From Terriglobia bacterium (lineage in GTDB: Bacteria > Acidobacteriota > Terriglobia > Bryobacterales > Bryobacteraceae), in contig JAIQFI010000041.1 of NCBI GenBank assembly GCA_020073345.1, forward strand, positions 1 through 58,356: DNA of 58,356 nt. The letters are read 5' to 3'. How positions within the stretch are numbered: the stretch's first letter is position 1; the number at the start of each line of letters is the position of its first letter. Shown one piece after another: positions 1-7,659 of the stretch. The notes under the pieces were generated by a model. That model was not told the DNA's origin. It searched no databases and saw nothing but the letters and a program-made list of their open reading frames with translations. A program made the position numbers and the translations under genes.

Positions 1-100
1 CAAGAAGCCTTCACCCTGAAACAGTCCTGGATCGCAGCAGCATCAAGATGTTGAGTCTATAGCCAACCGGAGCGGGAATTGGCAAACAGGAGACACAACT

Positions 101-637
101 ATGGATGCCATTCGCGAATTGAAAACCCGCGCCGAGATTCTGCACCGGCGTATTCAAACCAACGATCACCGCGCCATCGGGCGCTTGCGCGTGCTGCCGG
201 ACTACCGGCGCGCGTCTTATCAACACCTTGCGGCGGCGGCTAGCACCATTCAGAGGCGCGACTGCCTTTCGGTGATCGCGGCAGAGCTAGGCTTTGCCAG
301 TTGGCCGCAGGCGAAAACTGCGATCACCGGGGAGGCTCCCGTAGAAGATTTCGGTACGATGCTCTATCCCGGCCACCGCTGCGCCGGCCACATCAACCGC
401 TGGTACAAGACCTATGAAGAAGCTGCCGCCGACAGGGAGTCCTCTAGCGGCTACTTGCTGGCTTACAAGCGGCAGTATGTGGTGGTGGATCGATACTTCA
501 TCGAGTCGCTCGGTCTCGATCCCGCCGACCCGGATTGGGACGCCTTGGGATTCGATTGGGTCCGGCCGAAAAGCATCGCGGCCCGCTCGCGCCTGTACGC
601 CAAACTGGTGGCCTGCCTGCCCCGCGAAGCGGCGTAG
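101..637 (+). CDS. Hypothetical protein, 178 aa
   Basis: Not recognised. A clear AGGAG ribosome binding site lies 8 bases before the ATG (88-92), which supports the start. There is no signal peptide or membrane segment, so a cytoplasmic protein is expected. The N-terminal third is basic and helical. It includes a short stretch, ELGFASWPQAK, of the kind seen at the N-terminus of some ankyrin-repeat proteins, but no ankyrin repeat follows. The C-terminal half is rich in Trp and Tyr and in acidic residues (RYFIESLGLDPADPDWDAL). The gene stands alone and is followed by a hairpin. Function unknown. Confidence 0.7.
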   Translation: MDAIRELKTRAEILHRRIQTNDHRAIGRLRVLPDYRRASYQHLAAAASTIQRRDCLSVIAAELGFASWPQAKTAITGEAPVEDFGTMLYPGHRCAGHINRWYKTYEEAAADRESSSGYLLAYKRQYVVVDRYFIESLGLDPADPDWDALGFDWVRPKSIAARSRLYAKLVACLPREAA

Positions 638-669
638 GCGTCTGTGTATACTTGACAATCCCGGCAACT

Positions 670-698
670 AAGGTCCATCATCCTTGGTGGACCTTTGT
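670..698 (+). terminator. Hairpin after the first gene, possible terminator
   Basis: AAGGTCCA (670-677) pairs perfectly with TGGACCTT (688-695) around a 10-base loop. Only a short T stretch (TTTGT) follows, so termination is plausible but not certain. Confidence 0.4.
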
Positions 699-760
699 AA
701 CCAGAGGCCCTCATTCGGTAGTCTCTTCTTATGTTAGATTTGAATGCGGGAGGTGTCCTG

Positions 761-1171
761 ATGAAATTGAAATTCTCCGTGGTTGCCGTGGGTGCGCTGC
801 TTCTCGCCGCTGTGCCGATCCTGGCCCATCACTCGTTCTCGGCCGAATATGACCAGTCCAAGCCTCTGACTCTGAAGGGAAAGTTCACCAAACTGGACTG
901 GGTGAACCCGCATTCCTGGGTGCATTTTGACGTGGTCGGTCCGGACGGGAAAGTGACCAACTGGGCCGCGGAAACGCCTCCTCCCAACGGTCTGTACCGA
1001 AACGGCTGGCGCAAAGATATGTTCAAGGAAGGCGAAGAGATCGAGGTCACCGGTGTGGCCGCCAAGGACGGTACGCCTCATATGTGGTCCAACGGCGTGA
1101 CCATCGTGTCCACCGGAGTGAAGTTCACCATGGGTTCCCGGCCGCCCAACGAAGGGCCTACGAGCAAGTAA
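761..1171 (+). CDS. DUF6152-like secreted protein
   Basis: Small exported protein of 136 aa. It has an N-terminal signal peptide ending near ILAHHS, and mature sequence beginning HHSFSAEYD. It then carries the conserved pattern of the DUF6152 family: a Thr-Leu-Lys-Gly strand, WVNPHSWVHFDV, then the NGLYRNGW segment. The structure looks like a small beta barrel (OB-like). The ATG at 761 was chosen over an upstream ATG at 731 because GGGAGG (748-753) sits 7 bases before it and the signal peptide begins there. It precedes the cluster of secreted paralogues at 1270-3985. A second DUF6152-like gene closes the cluster at 5504-5911. Molecular function unknown. Confidence 0.75.
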   Translation: MKLKFSVVAVGALLLAAVPILAHHSFSAEYDQSKPLTLKGKFTKLDWVNPHSWVHFDVVGPDGKVTNWAAETPPPNGLYRNGWRKDMFKEGEEIEVTGVAAKDGTPHMWSNGVTIVSTGVKFTMGSRPPNEGPTSK

Positions 1172-1220
1172 AGTAACTGCTTGAAAATAGCCTGCGTACT
1201 TTCGCGGGTCAGTCCGTCTG

Positions 1221-1244
1221 GGCGCGCCTCATCAGAGGCGCGTC
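1221..1244 (+). other. GC-rich hairpin in the leader of the paralogue operon
   Basis: GGCGCGCCTC (1221-1230) and GAGGCGCGTC (1235-1244) form a 10-bp stem (one G-T pair) with an ATCA loop. No T run follows. It lies between the DUF6152-like gene and the start at 1270, so it may be a weak terminator, an mRNA 5' stabiliser or a processing site. Confidence 0.35.
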
Positions 1245-1269
1245 GTACGTTTAGGAGTGCAACGCTAAC

Positions 1270-2097
1270 ATGAAAACTTCGTTCGCAGGTGTTTCCTACG
1301 TTGGCCTGATGGCTGCCGCGGGAATTGCGGTTGCGGCCCTATGGCTCGCCCCGGTGCCCGCTGCTGGCCAGGGTAAGGGCGGTGGCAAGGGCGGCGGTAA
1401 AGGGTATGTGGCTCCTCGCGCCGGAGACGGCAAGGCCGATATCCAAGGGATCTGGGAAGCCTGGAACACCGCTGCCGACGGGCTGGAAGCTCACAATGCG
1501 TCTACCGGTATCCGCGCGGGCAAGAGCTTCGTCGTCGATCCAGCCGACGGACTGATCCCCTACACTCCTGCGGGCCGCCAGAAGCAACTGGACAACCTCA
1601 ACAAGCGGGAACAATTGGACACCATGAATCACTGCTACATGACCGGTGTTCCGCGCTTCACTTACATCCACTTCCCCTTCCAGATCTTCCAGACCCCCAA
1701 GTACATCGAGTTCATTTCCGAGTACGCCCACATGGTCCGCAACATTTACATGGACAAGCAGACTCACTACGGCGATCTCGAGTTCTGGAACGGAGATTCG
1801 CGCGGCCACTGGGACGGAGACACGCTGGTGGTAGACGTCGCCGATTTCAACGATCAGACTTGGTTTGACGCTTCGGGTAATCATCACAGCACCGCGCTGA
1901 AGGTAGTGGAACGCTACACACGTACTAGCCCTGACGTGATGCAGTACGAGGCCACCATGACCGATCCGCAGACGTTTTCCAGACCCTGGACCATCCGCAT
2001 GGATCTGCATCGGAACACCGACCAGTATCCGACGCTGCTCGAATACGAATGCCATTCCTACTTTGAGGACGATGCCATCCGGCTAGGTAGCCGCTAA
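1270..2097 (+). CDS. Secreted acidobacterial paralogue 1 (GHWxGDTLVVD family)
   Basis: Exported protein of 275 aa. The signal peptide (about residues 1-33, ending PVPAAGQ) is followed by a Gly/Lys-rich linker (GKGGGKGGGKG). The family core then follows: VVDPADGLIPYT, a single conserved HCY segment, the motif GHWDGDTLVVDV near residue 178, TWFD, VERYTR and a C-terminal YECHSYFED block. I recognise this as a recurrent, uncharacterised secreted family in acidobacterial genomes but know no assigned function. An AGGAG at 1253-1257 precedes the ATG by 12 bases. It is first of four co-directional genes (gaps of 16 and 12 bp, then a 4-bp overlap), so one operon with 2114-3190, 3203-3985 and the carboxylesterase is likely. 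Confidence 0.8.
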   Translation: MKTSFAGVSYVGLMAAAGIAVAALWLAPVPAAGQGKGGGKGGGKGYVAPRAGDGKADIQGIWEAWNTAADGLEAHNASTGIRAGKSFVVDPADGLIPYTPAGRQKQLDNLNKREQLDTMNHCYMTGVPRFTYIHFPFQIFQTPKYIEFISEYAHMVRNIYMDKQTHYGDLEFWNGDSRGHWDGDTLVVDVADFNDQTWFDASGNHHSTALKVVERYTRTSPDVMQYEATMTDPQTFSRPWTIRMDLHRNTDQYPTLLEYECHSYFEDDAIRLGSR

Positions 2098-2113
2098 GTC
2101 AACGGAGACTGCA

Positions 2114-3190
2114 ATGAAGAAAAACAATGGATTCTTGGGTTCTATGGCGGCTCTGGTCGCCGCGGCAGCGGTGGCTGCGGTCTTCGTGATCGCGCCCGTC
2201 ACAGGTCAGGATGCTCCAACGCCCGGAGGTAAAGGCGGCGGCGGGTTCGGCGGGAAAGGCGGGGGCAAGCAGGCCGTACCGGCTGGCCCTGTTCCGCGGA
2301 CGGCTGAAGGCAAACCCGATATGTCCGGCTTCTGGGGTGGAGTACAGCCGGGCGGTGTCACCAGTATCGAGCCAGCCCCGCCTAGAGGCGGCGGAGGCGG
2401 CAGAGGCGCTGGCAAAGGCGGACCTCCCGGAGGCGGGCCTCCTGCAGCTGGTCCAGGCGGCGGTGCCCCTGGTGGCCCGGCTGTTGCGGGCGGACCGGGC
2501 GGTCCAGGAAGAGGTCCTGGAGGCGGAGGGTCCGGTGGTCCGGGCGGTCCTGGCGGTGGTGGCCGGGCGAACTCCATCGTCGATCCCGCGGACGGCAAGG
2601 TTCCCTACACCGTGGCTGCTCGCGCGAAGTCCGACGACCTGATCGCCAACGGCATGTATCACGAGCCGGAGCTGCATTGCTTCATGTCCAGCGTTCCCCA
2701 CAATATGTGGGTCCAGTTCGGCCAGCAGACGATTCAGACCAAGGACTACGTGGTTTTCACGTGGGAATTTATGCACAGCCGCCGGATCATTCCGCTCGAT
2801 AATCGTCCGCATCAGATCACCTCGCCGGCGGTGCATTTGTTCCAGGGCGAATCGGTCGGCCACTGGGAAGGCGACACGCTCGTAGTTGACACGACAAACC
2901 AGAACGATAAAACGTGGTTCGATACATCGGGTCACTACAAGCCGCAAGATGCGCATGTGGTGGAACGGTTCACCATGACGGACTCCAATACCATCGAGTA
3001 CGAGGCCAACGTCACCTCCGCCGAGTTCACGCAGCCAATGGTCGTCAAGGGCCGCCAGACGCGCGCCAACGCCAACGATCCGAATTACGAGCAGATGGAA
3101 TTCGCGTGCATCGAGGGCAATGAGGACGTCAAGCATTACACTGAAGACAAGGGCGGGAAAGCCAAGAACGTCGGTGCGCGGACGCAGTAA
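2114..3190 (+). CDS. Secreted paralogue 2 with long Gly/Pro-rich insert
   Basis: Exported protein of 358 aa in the same family as its neighbours. It has a signal peptide (residues 1-34), a Gly/Lys-rich linker, and the conserved RTAEGKPDMSGFW box. A region of about 65 residues (around 88-155) made almost entirely of Gly, Pro and Ala follows. The family core then resumes at SIVDPADGKVPYT, with GHWEGDTLVVDT, TWFDTSGHY, VERFTMTD and a final EFACIEGNEDVKHYTED block. The extra length over the 260-275 aa sisters is due to the insert, which is probably disordered. GGAG at 2104-2107 supports the start. The large open frame on the opposite strand is a product of GC bias. Confidence 0.8.
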   Translation: MKKNNGFLGSMAALVAAAAVAAVFVIAPVTGQDAPTPGGKGGGGFGGKGGGKQAVPAGPVPRTAEGKPDMSGFWGGVQPGGVTSIEPAPPRGGGGGRGAGKGGPPGGGPPAAGPGGGAPGGPAVAGGPGGPGRGPGGGGSGGPGGPGGGGRANSIVDPADGKVPYTVAARAKSDDLIANGMYHEPELHCFMSSVPHNMWVQFGQQTIQTKDYVVFTWEFMHSRRIIPLDNRPHQITSPAVHLFQGESVGHWEGDTLVVDTTNQNDKTWFDTSGHYKPQDAHVVERFTMTDSNTIEYEANVTSAEFTQPMVVKGRQTRANANDPNYEQMEFACIEGNEDVKHYTEDKGGKAKNVGARTQ

Positions 3191-3202
3191 CATACAGGAA
3201 AC

Positions 3203-3985
3203 ATGAAAACCTGGCTGTGCTTTTTCGCCGCGGCCGCTCTGGCCGCTGGACAGACGGCTTATAAAGCCCCGCGAACTTCCGAAGGCAAACCCGATCTCTC
3301 GGGAATCTGGTTTACGCAGGCCTTCGCGGCCGCCTGGGATATCGAAGAGCATCCCACGGTGCCCAACATTGTAGGCGGGCCGAGCATCATCATCGATCCT
3401 CCAGACAAGAAGATTCCCTACCAGGCCTGGGGTCCCGCCAAGCGCAAAGACCTGATCGAGAACCACGCCTTCGACGATCCGCAGGCGCACTGTTATCCGT
3501 CTGGTATTCCCCGCGTGGCCTACGCCCCGTTCGGGTTCGAAATCACCCAGAGTCCTGGCGTCGTGGTGATGATGCCCGAGAACTTCCACATGTACCGGAT
3601 CATCTCGACCACTGACACCAGCCCCCGGCTCCCGCCCGCAATGAAGCTATTCAATGGCGAATCGCGCGGCCACTGGGAAGGCGAGACTCTAGTAGTCGAC
3701 GTGACCAATCAGAACGGCCGGACCTGGCTCGATATGGCCGCCAACTTCACCACCGATACGCTGCACGTGGTCGAGCGCTATACGCGCATCGCCGACGGCA
3801 TGCTCCATTACGAAGCCACGCTCGACGATCCGGCGTTGTACACGCGGCCCTGGACCATGGCCTTCAACATCCGGCGCGAAACGAAGCCGGGCTATGAGGT
3901 TCTCGAATTCGCCTGCTGGGAAGGCGAGCGCGATCTGGTGCATTACACGAAGGACGATGGCGGGCCCCGGGGTAAATCCAAATGA
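3203..3985 (+). CDS. Secreted paralogue 3 (GHWxGDTLVVD family)
   Basis: Exported protein of 260 aa and the most compact member of the tandem trio. A short signal peptide (about residues 1-16, LAAGQ) leads directly into RTSEGKPDLSGIW without a glycine linker. The core has IIDPPDKKIPYQ, HCYPSGIPRV, GHWEGETLVVDV, TWLDMAANF, VERYTRIADG and LEFACWEGERDLVHYT. An AGGA sits 5 bases before the ATG. Its last four bases (ATGA) overlap the carboxylesterase start, which implies translational coupling. Function unknown. The conserved acidic and aromatic motif looks like a ligand-binding beta structure, but this is inference. Confidence 0.8.
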   Translation: MKTWLCFFAAAALAAGQTAYKAPRTSEGKPDLSGIWFTQAFAAAWDIEEHPTVPNIVGGPSIIIDPPDKKIPYQAWGPAKRKDLIENHAFDDPQAHCYPSGIPRVAYAPFGFEITQSPGVVVMMPENFHMYRIISTTDTSPRLPPAMKLFNGESRGHWEGETLVVDVTNQNGRTWLDMAANFTTDTLHVVERYTRIADGMLHYEATLDDPALYTRPWTMAFNIRRETKPGYEVLEFACWEGERDLVHYTKDDGGPRGKSK

Positions 3986-5559
3986 ATCGGCGAAGATTTC
4001 TGGCACATGGAACAGCCGCGGCCGGCCTTTTCGCCGGCGGTCTGGCGAAATCGTTCGGTGCCGAGCCCAAATCGGGAGCCACTGTCGAAACCTCGTCGGG
4101 CAAGATCCGCGGCCTGGTGATCGACAGGGTTAACGCGTTCAAGGGTATTCCCTACGGCGCCTCCACGGCAGGCGATCGCCGCTTTTTGCCGCCGGTGAAG
4201 CCTGAAGCCTGGACTGGAATCAAGGACACGGTCGAGTGGGGTCCGGAAGCTCCCCAGGTCAGCCCGCATACTGAAATTCCCGAGGTGCGCGCGACCATCC
4301 CCGTCACCGGGATGAGCGAGGACTGCCTTCGTCTGAACGTCTGGACCAATGGATTCGGCCGCAACGACAAGCGTCCGGTGATGCTATGGCTGCATGGCGG
4401 CGGATTCACGAGCGGCAACGGCAGCTACACGATTTACGACGGGACTAATCTTGCCAAAAAGCGTGACGTAGTAGCAGTAACCATCAACCACCGGCTGAAT
4501 TCGTTCGGATTCCTGCACCTGTCCGAGATCGGCGGCCCGAAATTCGCCCAGGCATCGAATGTTGGCATGCTGGACGCGATCGCCGCGCTGCAGTGGGTCC
4601 ACGACAACATCGCGAATTTCGGCGGCGACCCGAATAACGTGACCATCTTCGGCCAATCCGGCGGCGCGGGGAAGGTCAGCACGCTGCTGGCGATGCCGGG
4701 AGCCAAGGGCCTGTTCCACCGGGCGATCATTCAAAGTGGGTCGAACCTGCGCGGCGTTTCAGCGGACGACGCCACCAAGTCGGCACGCGCGCTGATGGCT
4801 AAGCTCAACGTGAAGACCGCGGACGAGCTTCAAAAAGTCCCCATGGATCAGTTGATCCAGGCCACCACCGGCACCCAGGGCTTGCGCCTTTCGCCCTTGC
4901 TCGGTCCGAGTTTGCCGCGCGATCCGTTTTCGCCGGACGCGTCCCCGATTTCGGCCGATGTGCCGGTGCTGCTGGGAACGGTCGAAACCGAGGTCACGTT
5001 CTTCCCCAACACGCAGATGGATCCCATTGACGATGCCGCGCTGCTGGCGCGCGTGAAGACCGCTGCGCGCGCTGATGACGCCCAGGCCAAGCACTTGATC
5101 GAACTGTACCGTAAAGGCCGGCCGGGTGTTTCAAATATCGACGTGGCACTGATCCTCGAATCGGACATACGTTTTCGTCCCGGTGTGGTGGCGGAAGCGG
5201 AGCTGAAGTCGGCGCAGAAGGCGCTCGTCTACATGTATTACTTCACCTGGCGCTCGCCCGTACATGACGGAAAGCTGAAGACCTTCCACACGCTCGAGAT
5301 TCCGTTCGTCACCGACAACGTGGACAATGGGACGTCCATGACCGGAACGGGTCAGGATCGCTACGCTTTGCAAGATAAGATGAGCGCGGCCTGGGCCACT
5401 TTCGCGCGCACGGGGAACCCGAACCACAAGGGTCTGCCCAACTGGCCGAGGTTCGATTCCACCAAACGCGCCACCATGATCCTCAACAACGAGTGCAAGG
5501 TGGTCAATGATCCGAACGGTGACGAGCGGAAGGCTCTGGCGGCTCTCCGGCCGGCGTAG
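3982..5559 (+). CDS. Carboxylesterase, type B family, Tat-exported
   Basis: Alpha/beta-hydrolase of 525 aa, a typical length for type B carboxylesterases. The N-terminus MNRRRFLAHGTAAAGLFAGG has the twin-arginine form expected for Tat export. Family marks are VETSSGKIRG, FKGIPYG, the EDCLRLNVWT block, the oxyanion-hole motif LHGGGF and the nucleophile elbow GQSGGA (Ser near residue 224). A catalytic His is likely in FHTLEIPFV. It should hydrolyse carboxylic esters in the periplasm; the substrate cannot be read from sequence. It overlaps the preceding paralogue by ATGA, so it appears to act with the secreted trio. Confidence 0.9.
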   Translation: MNRRRFLAHGTAAAGLFAGGLAKSFGAEPKSGATVETSSGKIRGLVIDRVNAFKGIPYGASTAGDRRFLPPVKPEAWTGIKDTVEWGPEAPQVSPHTEIPEVRATIPVTGMSEDCLRLNVWTNGFGRNDKRPVMLWLHGGGFTSGNGSYTIYDGTNLAKKRDVVAVTINHRLNSFGFLHLSEIGGPKFAQASNVGMLDAIAALQWVHDNIANFGGDPNNVTIFGQSGGAGKVSTLLAMPGAKGLFHRAIIQSGSNLRGVSADDATKSARALMAKLNVKTADELQKVPMDQLIQATTGTQGLRLSPLLGPSLPRDPFSPDASPISADVPVLLGTVETEVTFFPNTQMDPIDDAALLARVKTAARADDAQAKHLIELYRKGRPGVSNIDVALILESDIRFRPGVVAEAELKSAQKALVYMYYFTWRSPVHDGKLKTFHTLEIPFVTDNVDNGTSMTGTGQDRYALQDKMSAAWATFARTGNPNHKGLPNWPRFDSTKRATMILNNECKVVNDPNGDERKALAALRPA

Positions 5560-5911
5560 CCATCAGTTTTCGGCCGTCCGGGAACTCGACCGTAAAACAC
5601 TTCTGCGCTAGCGTAGCCGGGTCTTTGGCGCGCGCGCCCATGCAACTGATCTTGTCACCGGTTTTAAGGCTGTCCTTGGTCCAGCCGTAGCGGCGGAGCA
5701 GGTTCGCGGCCTCGATCTCTAAGCGCCAGTGCTCGACACCTTTGTCACTTGCTACGTCCAGGTCGATGTAGGAATGCGGATTCGCCCACAAGAACTTCGA
5801 GACGACGCCTGAGACCGTGGACGGCTGCGTCATATCGAACGCGGCGGTGGAGTGATGCGCCAACAGTGGCATCACCCATGCGAACCAGATAGCAACGCTC
5901 TTTACTCTCAT
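5504..5911 (-). CDS. DUF6152-like secreted protein
   Basis: Second DUF6152-like protein, about 135 aa. It has a signal peptide ending PLLAHHS, then HHSTAAFDMTQP, FLWANPHSYIDLDV, NLLRRYGWTKDSLK and a C-terminal LMATP segment. Reading could begin further upstream (6073), but that stretch is Arg-rich and not signal-like. The Met at 5911 begins the signal peptide and is preferred. Its 3' end overlaps the convergent carboxylesterase by 56 bp. It resembles the protein at 761-1171 in layout, so the cluster is bracketed by two members of this family. Confidence 0.75.
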   Translation of the reverse strand: MRVKSVAIWFAWVMPLLAHHSTAAFDMTQPSTVSGVVSKFLWANPHSYIDLDVASDKGVEHWRLEIEAANLLRRYGWTKDSLKTGDKISCMGARAKDPATLAQKCFTVEFPDGRKLMATPAGEPPEPSARHRSDH

Positions 5912-6065
5912 TCGTCCATTGTCCCGCGCGGGCCGGCAGGGTGTGCGGAAACGGTACTGGCAAATCGTAGGTAATTCTCTTGTTACACTGGTTATTGACA
6001 AACGGACGATAAGCAAGTCCGTTAGGGCCTCCGCGGCAGCAGAGTGAATGATACGGGAGAGTCGG

Positions 6066-6260
6066 ATGGACAAGAATCTTCAGCACCTGATAGATTTGGC
6101 TCGCAAGCACGAGATCACTCCGTCAGAGCGCGATGCGCAGGTCCGAAGTTTCGCCTACGGAAACGCGCACATCGAAAACGAATCCATCACCACAGCCGAC
6201 ATCGACCGAGCCATGACCTTACTCCAGACGGAACGTGAATCCGACTCAGTTCGTACCTAA
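6066..6260 (+). CDS. VbhA-like antitoxin of the Fic pair
   Basis: Small helical protein of 64 aa placed directly before a Fic gene, as in class I Fic systems. The segment around residues 28-45 (SFAYGNAHIENESIT) resembles the inhibitory helix of such antitoxins: Glu37-Asn38 correspond to the E[G/N] end of the [S/T]xxxE[G/N] motif, though the Ser/Thr position is Asn33 here. The glutamate would block ATP positioning in the Fic active site. The start at 6066 is supported by GGGAG (6055-6059), 6 bases upstream. An in-frame ATG at 6048 has no such site. It overlaps the Fic gene by 26 bp. Confidence 0.7.
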   Translation: MDKNLQHLIDLARKHEITPSERDAQVRSFAYGNAHIENESITTADIDRAMTLLQTERESDSVRT

Positions 6261-6885
6261 GGGTCTTGCCTACAGGGATCTGGAAGACAAGGTCCGCCTG
6301 GAGAGCCGTAATGTCATCATCCAGACCGAATTTGTCCTCCATACGGCTTCGAATTGGAATCCAAACAGTCGCGTAACGCCAGATCTGCTCAAAGAACTTC
6401 AGCGCCTCGCGGTGAATCAGATCTATCGCTGTGCGGGATTCTTTCGCGACGGCGGCGCAATGCTTAAGGGTGGCACCCACCGTCCGCCGCCCCACGAGCA
6501 GGTCCCCGGTCTCGTGGCTCAGATGTGCGACTACATCAACGACAACTGGCAAATTGCCACAGCCGCTCACCTCTCTGCCTATTTGATGTGGAGGATGAAT
6601 TGGATCCATCCGTTCTTTGGCGGCAATGGACGGACCTCGCGGGCAATTTCTTACCTCGCACTTTGCGCGAAATTGGGCTTCGTGCTTCCGGGCACAAAGA
6701 CTATCCCGGAGTTGATAGCCGAAGATCGCGATCCGTACTATAACGCCCTCAGGCTTGCTGACGCCAAATGGGAAAAGCAACAGCTTGACGTTTCAGCTAT
6801 GGAAGATCTGATTTCACGCCTGTTGGCTGCTCAGCTTGTTCAGATCCACGAGCAAGCGACAGGAAGAAAAGCGCCGAAAGCCTGA
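6235..6885 (+). CDS. Fic family protein
   Basis: Protein of 216 aa with a Fic domain, a family that usually transfers AMP or another phosphate-containing group to target hydroxyls. It starts with GTG inside the antitoxin gene (26-bp overlap), so expression is coupled. The Fic motif is HPFFGGNGRTSR (residues 125-136): the catalytic His125, the anion-binding GGNGR and the final Arg are present. The acidic residue normally at position 5 (HPFx[D/E]GNGR), which helps hold Mg2+, is Gly. A flap-like GGTHRPPP stretch lies upstream (about residues 79-86). The family is clear, but activity is uncertain because of the Gly. Confidence 0.88.
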   Translation: MNPTQFVPKGLAYRDLEDKVRLESRNVIIQTEFVLHTASNWNPNSRVTPDLLKELQRLAVNQIYRCAGFFRDGGAMLKGGTHRPPPHEQVPGLVAQMCDYINDNWQIATAAHLSAYLMWRMNWIHPFFGGNGRTSRAISYLALCAKLGFVLPGTKTIPELIAEDRDPYYNALRLADAKWEKQQLDVSAMEDLISRLLAAQLVQIHEQATGRKAPKA

Positions 6886-6892
6886 GTTCTGC

Positions 6893-7495
6893 TTAGCGAA
6901 TTTCGGAACTTCCCGAAATCGGGAGCCGGATCATGGTCTGCTTGTGAAACAGGCACCCACCTTGGCCGATGATGACCAGACTCGTGACACCGCACGGCGG
7001 GCCACCGTGGCCGGTGACCAAACCCAGCTCGCGGACCTCGGCGGGCACGTGGAAACGGCGCTGGGCAGAGATCGATTCGCCGGGCTGGAGTAGAACGTCC
7101 AGTGGTACCTCCCCGGGATCGGCAAAGGGCTTGTAGTGGCGATCGTTTTCATCCCGCAGGTAGATCCAGGCGCCATTGGCCCGCTGGGTGACCCGTTTCG
7201 CCTGGCTCGAAATCAACAGGTCCACGTTGTAGTTCGTATCCGCATGCTGGACTTTCTTTACGGTGAGGCACCAGTCGTCGAAGCACCACGGGCTCTCGAC
7301 GGCGATGACCCGCTGCGGAGCCACATAGGCAACTGCTACCGACGTCCCGAGGTATAGAGCCGCGCACACCAGCCACACCCCGAGAATCGAGAAGGCGCGC
7401 GAGACGCGCCCTCGAACGGCCGCGTAGGCGGCGGCCACCAAGGCGATGACGGACACCAAAGAAGCCGCCAGAAACAGCAGATCGAATATGGTCAT
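6893..7495 (-). CDS. Membrane-anchored hypothetical protein
   Basis: About 200 aa. Two hydrophobic helices near the N-terminus (about residues 3-24 and 34-57) are followed by an extracytoplasmic beta-rich domain with VESPWCFDDWCLTVKKV, YLRDENDRHYKP and LQPGESISAQRRFHVP. That domain is similar in style to DUF4352-type immunoglobulin-like folds, which is only a resemblance. The Met at 7495 was chosen because the membrane segment starts there; the upstream extension to 7627 has no membrane character. A palindrome and a -10 element lie directly before this start. Function unknown. Confidence 0.65.
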   Translation of the reverse strand: MTIFDLLFLAASLVSVIALVAAAYAAVRGRVSRAFSILGVWLVCAALYLGTSVAVAYVAPQRVIAVESPWCFDDWCLTVKKVQHADTNYNVDLLISSQAKRVTQRANGAWIYLRDENDRHYKPFADPGEVPLDVLLQPGESISAQRRFHVPAEVRELGLVTGHGGPPCGVTSLVIIGQGGCLFHKQTMIRLPISGSSEIR

Positions 7496-7498
7496 AGT

Positions 7499-7537
7499 GT
7501 ACTCTTCAATATAGAGTACTTTCTGATCCGACTGCAA
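7499..7537 (-). promoter_or_regulatory. Promoter with overlapping palindrome for the membrane protein gene
   Basis: GTACTCT (7499-7505) and AGAGTAC (7513-7519) form a perfect inverted repeat around 7 bases. Read on the minus strand, TATATT (7513-7508) is a good -10 element with TTGCAG (7537-7532) 18 bp upstream. The palindrome covers the -10 and the leader, as a repressor site would. The start codon follows only 12 bases after the -10, so the leader is very short. Confidence 0.45.
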
Positions 7538-7571
7538 GCCATCCCGTACCTTTCCGCCCCAGCCTGTTACG

Positions 7572-7600
7572 TTGCATGCCCCAGCGACGTTCACTATACT
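7572..7600 (+). promoter_or_regulatory. Candidate sigma-70-type promoter
   Basis: TTGCAT (7572-7577) and TATACT (7595-7600) are separated by exactly 17 bp and lie 60 bases before the start at 7660, on the plus strand. Confidence 0.45.
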
Positions 7601-7659
7601 TGATGATTGCGCGGAGCATGTTTGCACGTTGCGCGCGCCGCTCCATGAGGAGGAGTTCC

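Noticed and set aside
652-657. TTGACA hexamer as a promoter for the DUF6152-like gene
   Set aside because: No suitable -10 at 16-18 bp, and the region also forms the hairpin at 670-695.
2099-3589. 496-codon minus-strand frame opposite the secreted paralogues
   Set aside because: Overlaps two well supported genes, and its translation is His/Arg-rich noise from codon bias.
5995-6000. TTGACA before the antitoxin of the Fic pair
   Set aside because: A -10 at the right distance is not convincing, so no promoter was called.
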